A DNA stretch of 64,000 nt from NCBI GenBank assembly GCA_017416765.1, contig JAFQBE010000034.1:1-64000 (forward strand), given 5' to 3'. The position numbers were made by a program, and so were the translations under genes. The stretch's first letter is position 1. Every line of letters begins with the position of its first letter. The notes below the pieces were generated by a model. It was not told the DNA's origin, made no database searches, and saw only the letters and a list, made by a program, of their open reading frames with translations. Positions 9,054-17,747 of this stretch are shown here, piece after piece. Origin of the DNA: Clostridia bacterium (GTDB lineage Bacteria > Bacillota > Clostridia > Oscillospirales > Acutalibacteraceae).

Positions 9054-9944
9054 TTACAGCATATTCCAATCCGGTACATAGCCTTTGTCGGCTGCTTCAA
9101 GTTCCTGAACAAAGCCGTTTTCAAGTCCGAGCAGGAGCATATAGCTGCTTACCTTTTCGTATTCTTCCTGCGTGATTTTTCTGCCGAGTTCGCTATGGGT
9201 TTCTTTTCCTGTGGGGAAATACTGTGCCATAAGGCTTACATAGATATCTGAGGGGAAATTATCCGCAATCAACTCAAGCACACCGTAACTGTTATCAATA
9301 TTATTGGGGAGAATAAGGTGCCTTATCATGACACCGCGTGTCATCATTGCATTTTCGTTGTGTTGCGGCAGACCGACCTGACGGTACATTTCTTTTATAG
9401 CTTCAAGGGCGACCTGAGGATAATCAGGCGCGAAAGAATATTTTTCCGCAGTATCATTTTGTGAATATTTGAAATCGGGCAGGTATATGTCAATCAGCCC
9501 TTCAAGTGCTTTAAGCGTTTCAACGCGTTCGTAGCCCGAGGTATTGCATACAACGGGCACAGAGGGCTTGTACTTTTCAAGTGCTTTTATGATTATCGGA
9601 TAGTACGGTGTGGGGCTTACAAGGTTGATATTGTGTACACCGTCAGCTTCAAGTGCTTTTATCAGTTCAATCAGGCTGTCAGAATCAACCGGTTTTCCGC
9701 AGTAGCTTTTAGAAATAACATGGTTCTGGCAGTATTCGCACCGCAGCACGCAGCCGCTGAAAAAAATCGTACCAGAACCGTTCTTTCCGCTGATGTTCGG
9801 TTCTTCCCACATATGCTTTTCTGCCCTGCATATGCCGGGTAAAGCAGGTAATCCGCAAAAGCCTTCACCAAAAGAACTGTCAAGTCGTTTTGCTTTACAG
9901 TTTCGGGGGCAAAGGCTGCAGCTTTCAATAGTGAAATTATCCAT
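9054..9944 (-). CDS. Radical SAM protein, PflA-like (COG1313 type)
   Basis: 296 residues. The radical SAM 4Fe-4S motif CVLRCEYC (C-x3-C-x2-C) is at residues ~65-72 within FFSGCVLRCEYCQNHVIS. An extra N-terminal Cys cluster (CSLCPRNCKA and FCGLP) is typical of proteins annotated as putative pyruvate-formate-lyase-activating enzymes. It probably activates or modifies a partner by SAM cleavage; the partner is not evident here. Its start overlaps the end of the MTA/SAH nucleosidase gene by 8 bases. The nucleosidase removes 5'-deoxyadenosine-type by-products in many bacteria, so the coupling is biochemically sensible (inference). Confidence 0.88.
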   Translation of the reverse strand: MDNFTIESCSLCPRNCKAKRLDSSFGEGFCGLPALPGICRAEKHMWEEPNISGKNGSGTIFFSGCVLRCEYCQNHVISKSYCGKPVDSDSLIELIKALEADGVHNINLVSPTPYYPIIIKALEKYKPSVPVVCNTSGYERVETLKALEGLIDIYLPDFKYSQNDTAEKYSFAPDYPQVALEAIKEMYRQVGLPQHNENAMMTRGVMIRHLILPNNIDNSYGVLELIADNFPSDIYVSLMAQYFPTGKETHSELGRKITQEEYEKVSSYMLLLGLENGFVQELEAADKGYVPDWNML

Positions 9945-10620
9945 TGTATTTTGCGTTCAGCAGAGCAATGAGTGTGTCTGTCAGACCCATCTCTTCACTC
10001 TTGTTCATCTCTCGGTAATCCTCGGTTGCAGTGTCCTCGCTGTCATCTGAAATTTTGCGTATGCTCAACGATTTTGCGCCGTATCTGTCACAGACTGAGG
10101 CTATTGCACCAGATTCCATATCGAATGCACAAATGCCGAAACGCTCGTGAAATTCAGCCTTTGTTTTGTTGCTTGTGAGGAACATATCGCCTGTGCCGAG
10201 TGCACCGATGTAAAGATTTTGAGCTTTACAGAGTTCGAGCAGCTTAGCGTCGGTTTCGTACACATATTTCTGGTCTGGTTTAACACCTAATTCGTATCCG
10301 AGCGGGGTTAAATCAAAATCGCATTCTGTGCAGCTGCTGCCTGCAACGAGGTCACCCCTGCGCACACCTTTTACAGCGCCGGAAAAGCCGATATTGTATA
10401 TTTCTTCCGCACCGTATTTAAGAATTGCATGTGTTGCGGCAATGGCGGCGTTGACCTTGCCGATGCCAAACAGCATAGCAACAAGCTTTTGTCCGCAGAA
10501 TTCCATTTTCAGCATTCTCATGCCGTTTTCGGTAAAGTTTTCTGCGCCGTTTTCGGTTGCCCATTTACAGAAGGGATTATATTCGTGTGTGTCAGCTATA
10601 AGTACAGCAATAGTTTTCAT
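9937..10620 (-). CDS. mtnN: 5'-methylthioadenosine/S-adenosylhomocysteine nucleosidase
   Basis: 227 residues of the PNP/UDP phosphorylase fold. FGIGKVNAAIAATH is at ~50-63 and NIGFSGAVKGVRRGDLV at ~77-93. FDMESGAIASVCDRYG (~167-182) and the catalytic-region SIRKISDDSED follow. It hydrolyses MTA, SAH and 5'-deoxyadenosine to adenine and the thioribose or ribosyl product. AAAGGTG precedes the start. The radical SAM gene overlaps its 3' end. Confidence 0.92.
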   Translation of the reverse strand: MKTIAVLIADTHEYNPFCKWATENGAENFTENGMRMLKMEFCGQKLVAMLFGIGKVNAAIAATHAILKYGAEEIYNIGFSGAVKGVRRGDLVAGSSCTECDFDLTPLGYELGVKPDQKYVYETDAKLLELCKAQNLYIGALGTGDMFLTSNKTKAEFHERFGICAFDMESGAIASVCDRYGAKSLSIRKISDDSEDTATEDYREMNKSEEMGLTDTLIALLNAKYNG

Positions 10621-10805
10621 TTTATTTTCACCTTTATTTTATTTCATGGAGTAATGGCAATTGCCTGATTTTTGCATAGTATGGTTTGAGGGCAGACTTC
10701 AGGCAGCATAAAGAAATTGCAGTGGCTTTTGATAAGTCCGCGGGGAGCTGCTTTTTCTGCTGCTTTAATATATAGCGGATGCCGCTTTTGCGGTGTCCGC
10801 CCGAA

Positions 10806-11921
10806 TCAAACAGCGCGTGAGCCGTTGATGAATACAGCTTTGATGTTCATTTCATCGTCGATAACGAGCAGGTCTGCTCTCTTACCTGCGGCTATTGAGC
10901 CTGTTTCGCAGTCGCGGCGTATTGCTTTTGCAGGGTTTATTGTGCATGCTTTGAGGGCTGATTTGAAATCTATACCGAACCGAAGCAGGTTTTTGAATTC
11001 TTCAAATATATTTGTAGTGCTTGCGGCTATTGTGCCGTCGGCAAGGGTAGCCTTGCCGTCTTTTACATATACTGTCTGACCGCCAAGTTCATACTCCCCA
11101 TCTCCGCAGCCTGCGGCAGACATTGAGTCACTTATAACAACGGCTCTGTCTTCGCCTAAAAGCTCAAAAGCCATACGCAGTATTGCGGGGTGGTTGTGGA
11201 AACCGTCGCATATAAGCTCTGCCGTTGCTGTTTTGTTTTCAAAAACTGCGGTCGGTACACCGGGTGCGCGGTTTTGTATCGGGGTCATGGCGTTGAAAAG
11301 GTGGGTAGCGTGGCTGAAGCCGTTTTCAAAGCCAAGCCTTGCTTCTTCGTAGCTTGCTGAAGTGTGCGCTGCTGAAACAGTGCATACTTCTTTGGCTTTT
11401 TGTGCGAAATCCAATGCATCTTCAACCTCCGGTGCAACATCTGCCAGCATAATCGGGCAGATTGAATTGAGAAGTGAGAATTCTTCAAAGTCGGGTGTGC
11501 GGACATGCTCTGCCGCCTGTGCGCCCTTTTTTGCAAGCGAGATATAAGGACCTTCCATATTAATGCCATGGATATAAGCACCATCTTCTTTGCCCATGCA
11601 TTCCTTTACAGCGGCAAATGCCTTTTCAAGCGTAGCCTGCGGCAAGGTCATGGTAGTGGGGCAGAAAGATGTGATACCCCTTTTTGCAAGGTAGCGGCTT
11701 ATGGTCTGAATCTGCTCTGTGTCACCGGACGAGCTGTCTGCAAGGCAGGCACCGTGAATGTGTATGTCGATAAAGCCGGGCAGAACTGTCATGCCGCTGA
11801 AATCAAGCAAATCCTCTCCGTCAAGAGTGCCGAGAGACTTTATAAAGCCGTTTTCAATTTCAATATCTGTTTTTGCGGGCGAAAAATCTTCAGCCCAGAC
11901 TGTAGCGTTTTTTATTATCAT
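10806..11921 (-). CDS. nagA: N-acetylglucosamine-6-phosphate deacetylase
   Basis: 371 residues of the amidohydrolase superfamily: metal-site motif IDIHIHGA (~51-58), EGPYIS, HATHLFNAMTPI with the substrate His residues, and VISDSMSAAG with the catalytic Asp. It converts GlcNAc-6-P to GlcN-6-P in amino sugar and cell-wall or mucin glycan use. ATG 11921 was chosen over the in-frame TTG at 11927 because AGGTG lies 7 bases before it. No nagB or PTS gene is adjacent in the window. Confidence 0.95.
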   Translation of the reverse strand: MIIKNATVWAEDFSPAKTDIEIENGFIKSLGTLDGEDLLDFSGMTVLPGFIDIHIHGACLADSSSGDTEQIQTISRYLAKRGITSFCPTTMTLPQATLEKAFAAVKECMGKEDGAYIHGINMEGPYISLAKKGAQAAEHVRTPDFEEFSLLNSICPIMLADVAPEVEDALDFAQKAKEVCTVSAAHTSASYEEARLGFENGFSHATHLFNAMTPIQNRAPGVPTAVFENKTATAELICDGFHNHPAILRMAFELLGEDRAVVISDSMSAAGCGDGEYELGGQTVYVKDGKATLADGTIAASTTNIFEEFKNLLRFGIDFKSALKACTINPAKAIRRDCETGSIAAGKRADLLVIDDEMNIKAVFINGSRAV

Positions 11922-12028
11922 AACCAAACACCTATATTATCCCATATTAAAAGTATCCATAATTATACTTCTTTTTTCTTTCTTTTTCAATAGTTAATGA
12001 ATAAATAATAAATTTTGTAATTTTACTC

Positions 12029-12057
12029 TTTAATTAAGCGATTTGATGTGATATAAT
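12029..12057 (+). promoter_or_regulatory. Promoter for the DUF1846 gene
   Basis: TATAAT at 12052-12057 is preceded by TGA, giving an extended -10. A weak TTTAAT -35 lies 17 bases upstream (12029-12034). Confidence 0.55.
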
Positions 12058-12125
12058 ACAACAGTTAATATTATAATGCCGTAATTTTTGTGCGGCATAA
12101 AGCATAATTGGAGTCTTGATTTATT

Positions 12126-13613
12126 ATGATGAAAACAGGCTTTGACAACGAAAAATACCTTAAAATGCAATCCGAATGTATCAGACAGCGTATTGAACAG
12201 TTCGGCGGTAAACTCTACCTTGAATTCGGCGGCAAGCTTTTTGATGATTACCATGCTTCCCGTGTTCTGCCGGGATTTAAGCCCGACAGCAAGCTGAAAA
12301 TGCTGCTCGAACTCAAGGACCAGGCGGAGGTTGTAATTGTAATCAACGCGGCAGATATTGAAAGTAACAAAATCCGCGGTGACTACGGTATAACATACGA
12401 TGCGGACGTGTTAAGACTTATTGACGAATTCCGCGAAATAGGTCTTTTTGTCGGCAGTATAGTTGTGTCACAGCTTGCAGGTCAGCCTGCGGCTGAGGTG
12501 TTTATCGAACGCATGAAAAGCCTTGGCGTAAAGGTATACCGCCATTATAAAATTGATGGTTATCCTTCAAATATTCCGCATATAGTGAGCGATGAAGGCT
12601 ACGGAAAAAACGATTATATTGAAACACAGCGCGAGCTTGTAATTATTACAGCTCCCGGTCCCGGCAGCGGCAAAATGGCAACCTGCCTTTCACAGCTTTA
12701 CCATGAAAACAAGAAGGGTATCAAGGCGGGCTATGCAAAGTTTGAAACCTTCCCGATATGGAATCTTCCGCTCACACACCCCGTAAACCTTGCCTATGAA
12801 GCAGCAACGGCAGACCTTAACGATGTTAATATGATTGACCCGTTCCACCTTCAGGCATACGGCGAAACAACGGTAAACTACAACCGCGATGTTGAAATTT
12901 TCCCTGTACTTAACACAATGTTTGAAACTATTTTCGGTTCATCACCCTATAAATCTCCTACGGATATGGGTGTAAACATGGCAGGTAACTGTATTTTTGA
13001 CGATGAGGCTGTATGTGCTGCAGCAAAGCAGGAAATTATCCGCAGATATTATACAGGCCTTTGTGAACGCCGTGACGGTAAGGTTGATCAGAGCGTTGTA
13101 TATAAGCTTGAGCTTCTCATGCGTCAGGCGAAAATAGAAAAGGATGACAGACCCGTTGTCGGAGCTGCTATTGAGCGGGCAAGGCTTACCGGTGCACCTG
13201 CTGCGGCTATAGAGCTTGATGACGGTACCGTTATAACCGGCAAAACCTCCGAGCTTCTCGGATGCAGCGCGGCAATGCTTCTCAATGCGCTCAAAGCATA
13301 CGCAGGGCTTGAGGATGAAATGCACCTTATCTCGCCCGAGGTTATTACACCTATTCAGCACCTTAAAGTTGACCACCTCGGCAGCAAAAATCCAAGGCTT
13401 CATACCGATGAAATTCTGCTTGCACTTTCAATCTGTGCTGCAAATGATGAAAATGCGGAAAAGGCTATGGAACAGCTTGAACGCCTGAAGGGTTGCGAAA
13501 TGCATGTAACGGTTATGCTTTCTCAGGTTGATGCGCATGTACTTAAAAAGCTCGGTGTAAATGTGACTTGCGAACCCGAATATCAGGGTCAGAAACTATA
13601 CAGAAAAAAGTAA
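12126..13613 (+). CDS. DUF1846 / UPF0371 family protein
   Basis: 495 residues matching the UPF0371 family over its full length: [20 protein letters not shown] (~29-48), [20 protein letters not shown] (~178-197) and [14 protein letters not shown]-like and [20 protein letters not shown] segments. The glycine-rich SGK segment suggests nucleotide binding, but no biochemical role is established to my knowledge. GGAG lies 12 bases before ATG 12126; the next codon is also ATG. The fusion gene starts 23 bases after the stop, so the two are probably co-transcribed. Confidence 0.9.
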   Translation: MMKTGFDNEKYLKMQSECIRQRIEQFGGKLYLEFGGKLFDDYHASRVLPGFKPDSKLKMLLELKDQAEVVIVINAADIESNKIRGDYGITYDADVLRLIDEFREIGLFVGSIVVSQLAGQPAAEVFIERMKSLGVKVYRHYKIDGYPSNIPHIVSDEGYGKNDYIETQRELVIITAPGPGSGKMATCLSQLYHENKKGIKAGYAKFETFPIWNLPLTHPVNLAYEAATADLNDVNMIDPFHLQAYGETTVNYNRDVEIFPVLNTMFETIFGSSPYKSPTDMGVNMAGNCIFDDEAVCAAAKQEIIRRYYTGLCERRDGKVDQSVVYKLELLMRQAKIEKDDRPVVGAAIERARLTGAPAAAIELDDGTVITGKTSELLGCSAAMLLNALKAYAGLEDEMHLISPEVITPIQHLKVDHLGSKNPRLHTDEILLALSICAANDENAEKAMEQLERLKGCEMHVTVMLSQVDAHVLKKLGVNVTCEPEYQGQKLYRKK

Positions 13614-13636
13614 CTATATAAAGGGAGTGTATAATA

Positions 13637-15673
13637 ATGTTGAATTTTACTCTTACAGGCTTTGCGGACGAAGCCGCAAAAGAACTTGACGGTCAGATTG
13701 CTGCTCTCAAGCGCAACGGTATGTTCTATTTTGAACCCCGCGGTATTGACGGCAAAAACATTGCCGATTTTACTGTTGAAGAAGCAAAAGAGCTTAAAGC
13801 AAAGCTCGATGCGGAAGGTATAAAGGTATCTTCTATCGGTTCACCATTCGGCAAAATTGAAATTGATGAGGATTTCGAACCGCATTTTGAAAAGTTCAAG
13901 AATACGGTTGAGGTTGCAAAAATTCTTGAAACAAAATATATCCGTATGTTCAGCTTTTTCTTTACAAAGGGTCAGAGCTACGAAGAAAACCGTGAAGAAG
14001 TTCTGCGCCGTGTAAAGGCAATGGCAGATTACTCCTATGAACAGGGCATTTATTGCTGCCTTGAAAACGAAAAAGGAATTTACGGCGATACTGACGACAG
14101 AAACCTTGAAATCCTCCGCTACTGTAACCCGAAGCTTTACGCTATAGTTGACCCCGCAAACTACATTCAGTGCGGTGTTGACCCGTTGAAGGCGTATGAA
14201 AAGGTTGCAGGCTATGTGAAATATCTCCATGTTAAGGATGCATATTTTGAAAACGGCGAAGTTGTACCTGCAGGTAAGGGCGACGGCAGCGTAGCCGAAA
14301 TTATCAAGCTTTTTGCACGTAACAACGGCGAAAAATTCCTCTCTCTTGAACCGCATCTTACCGTGTTTGACGGTCTTTCAGACCTTGAACCCGATAACGA
14401 TACAATGAAATCAATAGAAAACAAGCAGAGTTATGTATATGCAAGCAGCACAGAATCCTTCGATGCGGCTGTTGCAGCACTCAATGAAATTCTCGCTAAT
14501 CTTTCAAAGGGTGTAATACGCCTTGGTATTATCGGCTGCGGTAATATGGGTATGAGCCATATCAATAATATAAAGAAAGGCTGTCTGCCCGAGTTTGAGC
14601 TTACAGCTGTAGCAGATCTTAAAGAAGAACGCCGCAAGGCAGCACTTGAGGCTGTACCCGGTGTAAAGGTATATAACGACGGCAGCGAGCTTATTCAGTC
14701 AGGCGAAGTCGATGCAATTATTGTTGCTACACCGCACTATCTGCACCCGACTTATGCTATTGAAGGCCTTGAAGCAGGTATCCATGTTATGATTGAAAAA
14801 CCCGCAGGTGTTTACACAAAGCAGGTTGAAGAAATGAACGAGGCTGCCGCAAAGAGTGACAAGGCACTTGCTATCATGTTCAACCAGCGTACAAATCCCT
14901 GCTACATAAAGCTGCGCGAAATTCTCCGCGGCGGTGAATTCGGTGAAATCAAGCGCGTAAACTGGATTATTACCGATTGGTACAGAACACAGGCTTATTA
15001 CGATTCAGGCGATTGGCGTGCAACCTGGTCGGGTGAAGGCGGCGGCGTGCTGCTTAACCAGTGTCCGCATCAGCTCGATTTGTGGCAGTGGCTTTGCGGT
15101 ATGCCCTGCAAGGTTCGCGGCTTCCTGCACGAAGGTAAGTGGCACAACATTGAAGTTGAGGACGATGTAACAATTTATGTCGATTATCCCAACGGCGCAA
15201 CAGGCGTGTTTATTACCACTACGGGCGATTATCCGGGTACAAACCGCCTTGAAATTACACTTGACAAGGCAAAAATTGTCTGCATGAACAATAAGCTCGA
15301 AATTATTGAGCTTGACCAGTCCTGTTCGGAATATTGTGCAAATGCAGGTGAGGGCTTTGGCAGCATTGAAACCAGAACCTATACCATCACTCCTGACCCG
15401 GCACCGTGGCCGCAGCATGTTCAGGTTATGAAGCAGTTCGGCGACAATATTCTGCGCGGCGGTGAGCTTGTAGGCAGGGGAGAAGAAGGTATAAACGGTC
15501 TGACAATTTCCAACTGCGCACACCTTTCAAGCTGGCTTGACAAAACTGTTGAGCTGCCTATTGATAAGGAGCTTTATTTCACTCTGCTTCAGGAAAAAAT
15601 TGCGAATTCCAAGTTTGTAAAGGTTACAAAGGAAGCTGTTCAGCAGGATATGGATTCCACCTTCGGAAGCTGA
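13637..15673 (+). CDS. Fusion: sugar phosphate isomerase/epimerase (TIM barrel) + Gfo/Idh/MocA oxidoreductase
   Basis: 678 residues in a single open frame. Residues 1-~285 form an AP-endonuclease-2-type TIM barrel (xylose isomerase-like) with YCCLENEKGIYGD, VDPANYIQCGVDP and YLHVKDAY motifs carrying likely metal ligands. From residue ~293 a Rossmann dinucleotide-binding domain begins (IRLGIIGCGNMGMSHI), followed by the EKPAGVY motif and the Gfo/Idh/MocA C-terminal fold (GGGVLLNQCPHQLDLWQW). Separate genes of these two families are often neighbours in inositol or sugar-acid pathways, where a keto intermediate passes between them; the fusion suggests channelling (inference). A clear GGGAGTG site precedes the start. 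Confidence 0.9.
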   Translation: MLNFTLTGFADEAAKELDGQIAALKRNGMFYFEPRGIDGKNIADFTVEEAKELKAKLDAEGIKVSSIGSPFGKIEIDEDFEPHFEKFKNTVEVAKILETKYIRMFSFFFTKGQSYEENREEVLRRVKAMADYSYEQGIYCCLENEKGIYGDTDDRNLEILRYCNPKLYAIVDPANYIQCGVDPLKAYEKVAGYVKYLHVKDAYFENGEVVPAGKGDGSVAEIIKLFARNNGEKFLSLEPHLTVFDGLSDLEPDNDTMKSIENKQSYVYASSTESFDAAVAALNEILANLSKGVIRLGIIGCGNMGMSHINNIKKGCLPEFELTAVADLKEERRKAALEAVPGVKVYNDGSELIQSGEVDAIIVATPHYLHPTYAIEGLEAGIHVMIEKPAGVYTKQVEEMNEAAAKSDKALAIMFNQRTNPCYIKLREILRGGEFGEIKRVNWIITDWYRTQAYYDSGDWRATWSGEGGGVLLNQCPHQLDLWQWLCGMPCKVRGFLHEGKWHNIEVEDDVTIYVDYPNGATGVFITTTGDYPGTNRLEITLDKAKIVCMNNKLEIIELDQSCSEYCANAGEGFGSIETRTYTITPDPAPWPQHVQVMKQFGDNILRGGELVGRGEEGINGLTISNCAHLSSWLDKTVELPIDKELYFTLLQEKIANSKFVKVTKEAVQQDMDSTFGS

Positions 15674-15720
15674 TTTAAAGGCATTAAAACAGATATTCCT
15701 AAATATTTTTTGTAAAACTC

Positions 15721-15749
15721 TTGACAAACCGGACAATAGCTTATAAGAT
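15721..15749 (+). promoter_or_regulatory. Promoter of acpP
   Basis: Perfect -35 TTGACA (15721-15726), 17-base spacer, -10 TAAGAT (15744-15749). It lies about 60 bases upstream of the acpP start. Confidence 0.75.
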
Positions 15750-15810
15750 AAAAGCCAACAAAGCTATTAACAACTTATTAATAATTTAATCAATGAAGGA
15801 GGAAAAACAC

Positions 15811-16035
15811 ATGCCTTTCGAACAGGTACGCGACATTATCTGCAAGCAGCTTGAGCTTGAAGAAAGCGATGTCACAATGGACACAAATATCAAAGACGAC
15901 CTCGGAGCAGACAGCCTCGACCTTGTTGACCTTGCAATCAGCCTTGAGGACGAATTTGAAGTTGAAGTACCCGACAACATTCTCGAAAAGTTTGAAACAG
16001 TCGGCGATATCGTTAAGTTTATCGAAGAAATGTAA
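15811..16035 (+). CDS. acpP: Acyl carrier protein
   Basis: 74 residues, acidic, with the GADSLDLVDL motif; Ser35 is the site of 4'-phosphopantetheine attachment. It carries growing acyl chains in type II fatty acid synthesis. ATG 15811 is preceded by AAGGAGG at ideal spacing; an in-frame ATG at 15793 lies upstream of that site and is not the start. It has its own promoter and terminator, so it is monocistronic. No other fab gene is in the window. Confidence 0.96.
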   Translation: MPFEQVRDIICKQLELEESDVTMDTNIKDDLGADSLDLVDLAISLEDEFEVEVPDNILEKFETVGDIVKFIEEM

Positions 16036-16047
16036 TTTTATTAAATC

Positions 16048-16078
16048 AAGGTCGGTGCTTCACCGACCTTTGTTTTTT
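16048..16078 (+). terminator. acpP terminator
   Basis: Perfect 10-bp stem AAGGTCGGTG / CACCGACCTT with a CTT loop, followed by TGTTTTTT. Confidence 0.92.
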
Positions 16079-16091
16079 AGTGGGTGTGGTT

Positions 16092-17180
16092 ATGAATAAA
16101 CTTGTAAATAATACGCAGCGGCAGATTCATTTTGATTTACTCAGGATATTGAGCATGTTTATGGTTATTCTGATTCATGTAGTTGCAGACGGAATACATT
16201 CTTATGAAGTCGGTTCATTTACTTGGAGTGTCAGTAATGCATATGATAGTTTGGCTCGTTTTTGCGTTCCCGTTTTTGTTATGATTTCCGGTGCTTTTAT
16301 GCTAGATCCCGAATACGAGTGTACAATAAAAAAGTTGTATTCAGTTAAGATTTTGCGTATGGTTACTGCGCTGGTTTTCTGGGGCTTGGTTTACGGAATA
16401 TATTTTGTAGTCAAGGAACCTAACAGACCGCTTTTGACTCTTGCTTATCAGTTTATTTATACGCTTTTTACCGGTTATCATCACATGTGGTTCGTTTTCA
16501 TGATAATCGGCTTGTATATTATTACACCGATATTAAGAAAGTTAGTGGAAGACAAGAAAATTACGCAGTATTTTCTGCTGTGTTCATTTGCGTTTTCTGC
16601 CGTGTTTATGTTTGCTGTAGATATATCCGATAGGCTTATGGGTATAAATGTGGTTTTGAATTTTGTTTCAGAGCTGCTTGCTTATGTGAAGAAAAATATC
16701 CATATTGATTTTTTGTTGGGTTATGCTTTCTATTATGTATTAGGTTATTACTTGAAAAAATACAGCATTTCGCGTAAAATCGAAAAAACAATTTACATAG
16801 CCGGAATACTTTCTTTTATATTTATAATGGTCGGCACATATACACTTTCTGTGTATAAAGGAAAAAATGTTGAAATATTATATGAATACCTCTATTTTCC
16901 TGTTTGCTTTGAAGCTGTAGCTGTATTCATGTTTTTTAAAGAACATATTTCAAAGATTGATTTTAAAGAAAAAACTATAAAAACAGTATCATTTCTGTCA
17001 AAATACAGCTTTGGTGTTTATCTTTCGCATATGTTGGTTTTGAATCTTTTACCGTTTGGTATAGATGTGCTGAACCCAATTGTTTCTGCGCCGCTTATTA
17101 CAATAGCAGTGTGTACTATAAGTTTATTGATTGCTTTTATCCTCGGCAAAATTCCCGTACTTAAAAAATATGTAATTTGA
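16092..17180 (+). CDS. Acyltransferase 3 family membrane protein
   Basis: About 362 residues with some ten hydrophobic segments. The N-terminal signature RQIHFDLLRILSMFMVILIH carries the conserved Arg and catalytic His of acyltransferase 3 (OatA/NodX-like). A GYHHMWFVFMIIGLYIITP segment is also typical. Such proteins O-acetylate or O-acylate cell-surface glycans; the substrate is unknown. ATG 16092 has only a weak GGGTGTGG site. The coding sequence is clearly more AT-rich than its neighbours, with T-rich codons, which suggests recent transfer. It sits directly after the acpP terminator and ends in a hairpin that overlaps the next gene's ribosome binding site. Confidence 0.88.
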   Translation: MNKLVNNTQRQIHFDLLRILSMFMVILIHVVADGIHSYEVGSFTWSVSNAYDSLARFCVPVFVMISGAFMLDPEYECTIKKLYSVKILRMVTALVFWGLVYGIYFVVKEPNRPLLTLAYQFIYTLFTGYHHMWFVFMIIGLYIITPILRKLVEDKKITQYFLLCSFAFSAVFMFAVDISDRLMGINVVLNFVSELLAYVKKNIHIDFLLGYAFYYVLGYYLKKYSISRKIEKTIYIAGILSFIFIMVGTYTLSVYKGKNVEILYEYLYFPVCFEAVAVFMFFKEHISKIDFKEKTIKTVSFLSKYSFGVYLSHMLVLNLLPFGIDVLNPIVSAPLITIAVCTISLLIAFILGKIPVLKKYVI

Positions 17181-17190
17181 TAATCTGAAT

Positions 17191-17235
17191 AAAACCGCTC
17201 CTTCAGGCAGAAAATAGCTGAAAAGGAGCGGTTTT
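17191..17235 (+). terminator. Hairpin/terminator overlapping the spoVAE ribosome binding site
   Basis: Perfect 13-bp stem (17191-17203 with 17223-17235), with a smaller CAG/CTG extension inside. The right arm holds AAGGAG (17223-17228), the only plausible ribosome binding site for the ATG at 17239, and ends in TTTT. It may stop the acyltransferase transcript and also mask the spoVAE start in a read-through transcript. Confidence 0.7.
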
Positions 17236-17238
17236 ACT

Positions 17239-17592
17239 ATGATGTTTTTAAAGGCGTTTTTAATCGGCGGATTTATTTGTATGATAGGTCAGATTTTGAT
17301 GGATACAACAAAACTTACCCCTGCGAGAATATTGGTTGCTTTTGTTGTTGCGGGGGTGTTTTTAGGCGGAGTTGGTTTATACAAATACATTGCCGATTGG
17401 GCTGGATCAGGTGCTGCTGTACCGCTGACGGGTTTTGGTTATACGCTTGCCAAGGGTACAAAAGAAGCGGTAGATAAGGATGGTCTGCTCGGTGCGCTGA
17501 CAGGACCGTTGACCTCAGGTGCGGCGGGTATCACCGCGGCAATGCTTTGCGGACTTATAGCTTCCGCTTTTGCAAGGTCAAAGGAAAAGTAA
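17239..17592 (+). CDS. spoVAE: Stage V sporulation protein AE (SpoVAE/SpoVAEb family)
   Basis: 117 residues with three to four hydrophobic segments and the family segments MIGQILMDTTKLTPARILV and PLTGFGYTLAKGTKEAV. SpoVA proteins form the inner-membrane channel for dipicolinic acid in forespores and spores. spoVAC and spoVAD normally sit next to spoVAE but are absent here, so this is an orphan copy within the window. The start carries two ATG codons (17239, 17242); AAGGAG is 10 bases upstream inside a hairpin. It is direct evidence that the organism or its ancestor sporulates. Confidence 0.9.
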   Translation: MMFLKAFLIGGFICMIGQILMDTTKLTPARILVAFVVAGVFLGGVGLYKYIADWAGSGAAVPLTGFGYTLAKGTKEAVDKDGLLGALTGPLTSGAAGITAAMLCGLIASAFARSKEK

Positions 17593-17631
17593 AATACAGT
17601 TTATCTGCCGTTGGCAGATAAACTGTATTTT
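17591..17631 (+). terminator. spoVAE terminator
   Basis: Perfect 19-bp stem (17591-17609 with 17613-17631) around a GTT loop. It starts within the spoVAE stop codon and ends TATTTT. Confidence 0.8.
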
Positions 17632-17713
17632 AAGTAATAAGTAAGAAGTAATGGTGAAGAAGTAATGGCGGGATATCTACACTTCTTAGCTATTCACTAT
17701 TACCTATTACTTC
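17631..17713. repeat. Short imperfect inverted-repeat element (family 2)
   Basis: AAGTAATAAGTAAGAAG at the left end is mirrored by CTATTACCTATTACTT at the right, with about 30 imperfectly matched bases per arm around GGCGGGATATCTACA. There is no coding capacity. It is sandwiched between two perfect terminator palindromes, a typical landing place for such elements. Confidence 0.6.
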
Positions 17714-17747
17714 AAAATAACAGCTTGCCGCGGCAAGCTGTTATTTT
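17714..17747 (-). terminator. rodA terminator, 34-base perfect palindrome
   Basis: AAAATAACAGCTTGCCG at 17714-17730 is followed at once by its reverse complement at 17731-17747. On the minus strand it ends in a T-run after the rodA stop at 17746-17748. Confidence 0.75.

Noticed and set aside
8994-9251. 85-residue plus-strand ORF near the first repeat element
   Set aside because: It is antisense to the radical SAM gene and starts in the repeat; no ribosome binding site.
10775-10800. Hairpin GCGGATGCCGC / GCGGTGTCCGC downstream of nagA
   Set aside because: Its two G-T pairs form only in plus-strand RNA, while nagA is on the minus strand, and there is no T-run; not convincing as a nagA terminator.
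13841-14356. 171-residue minus-strand ORF and similar long antisense frames
   Set aside because: They are antisense shadows of well-supported genes, a by-product of codon bias.
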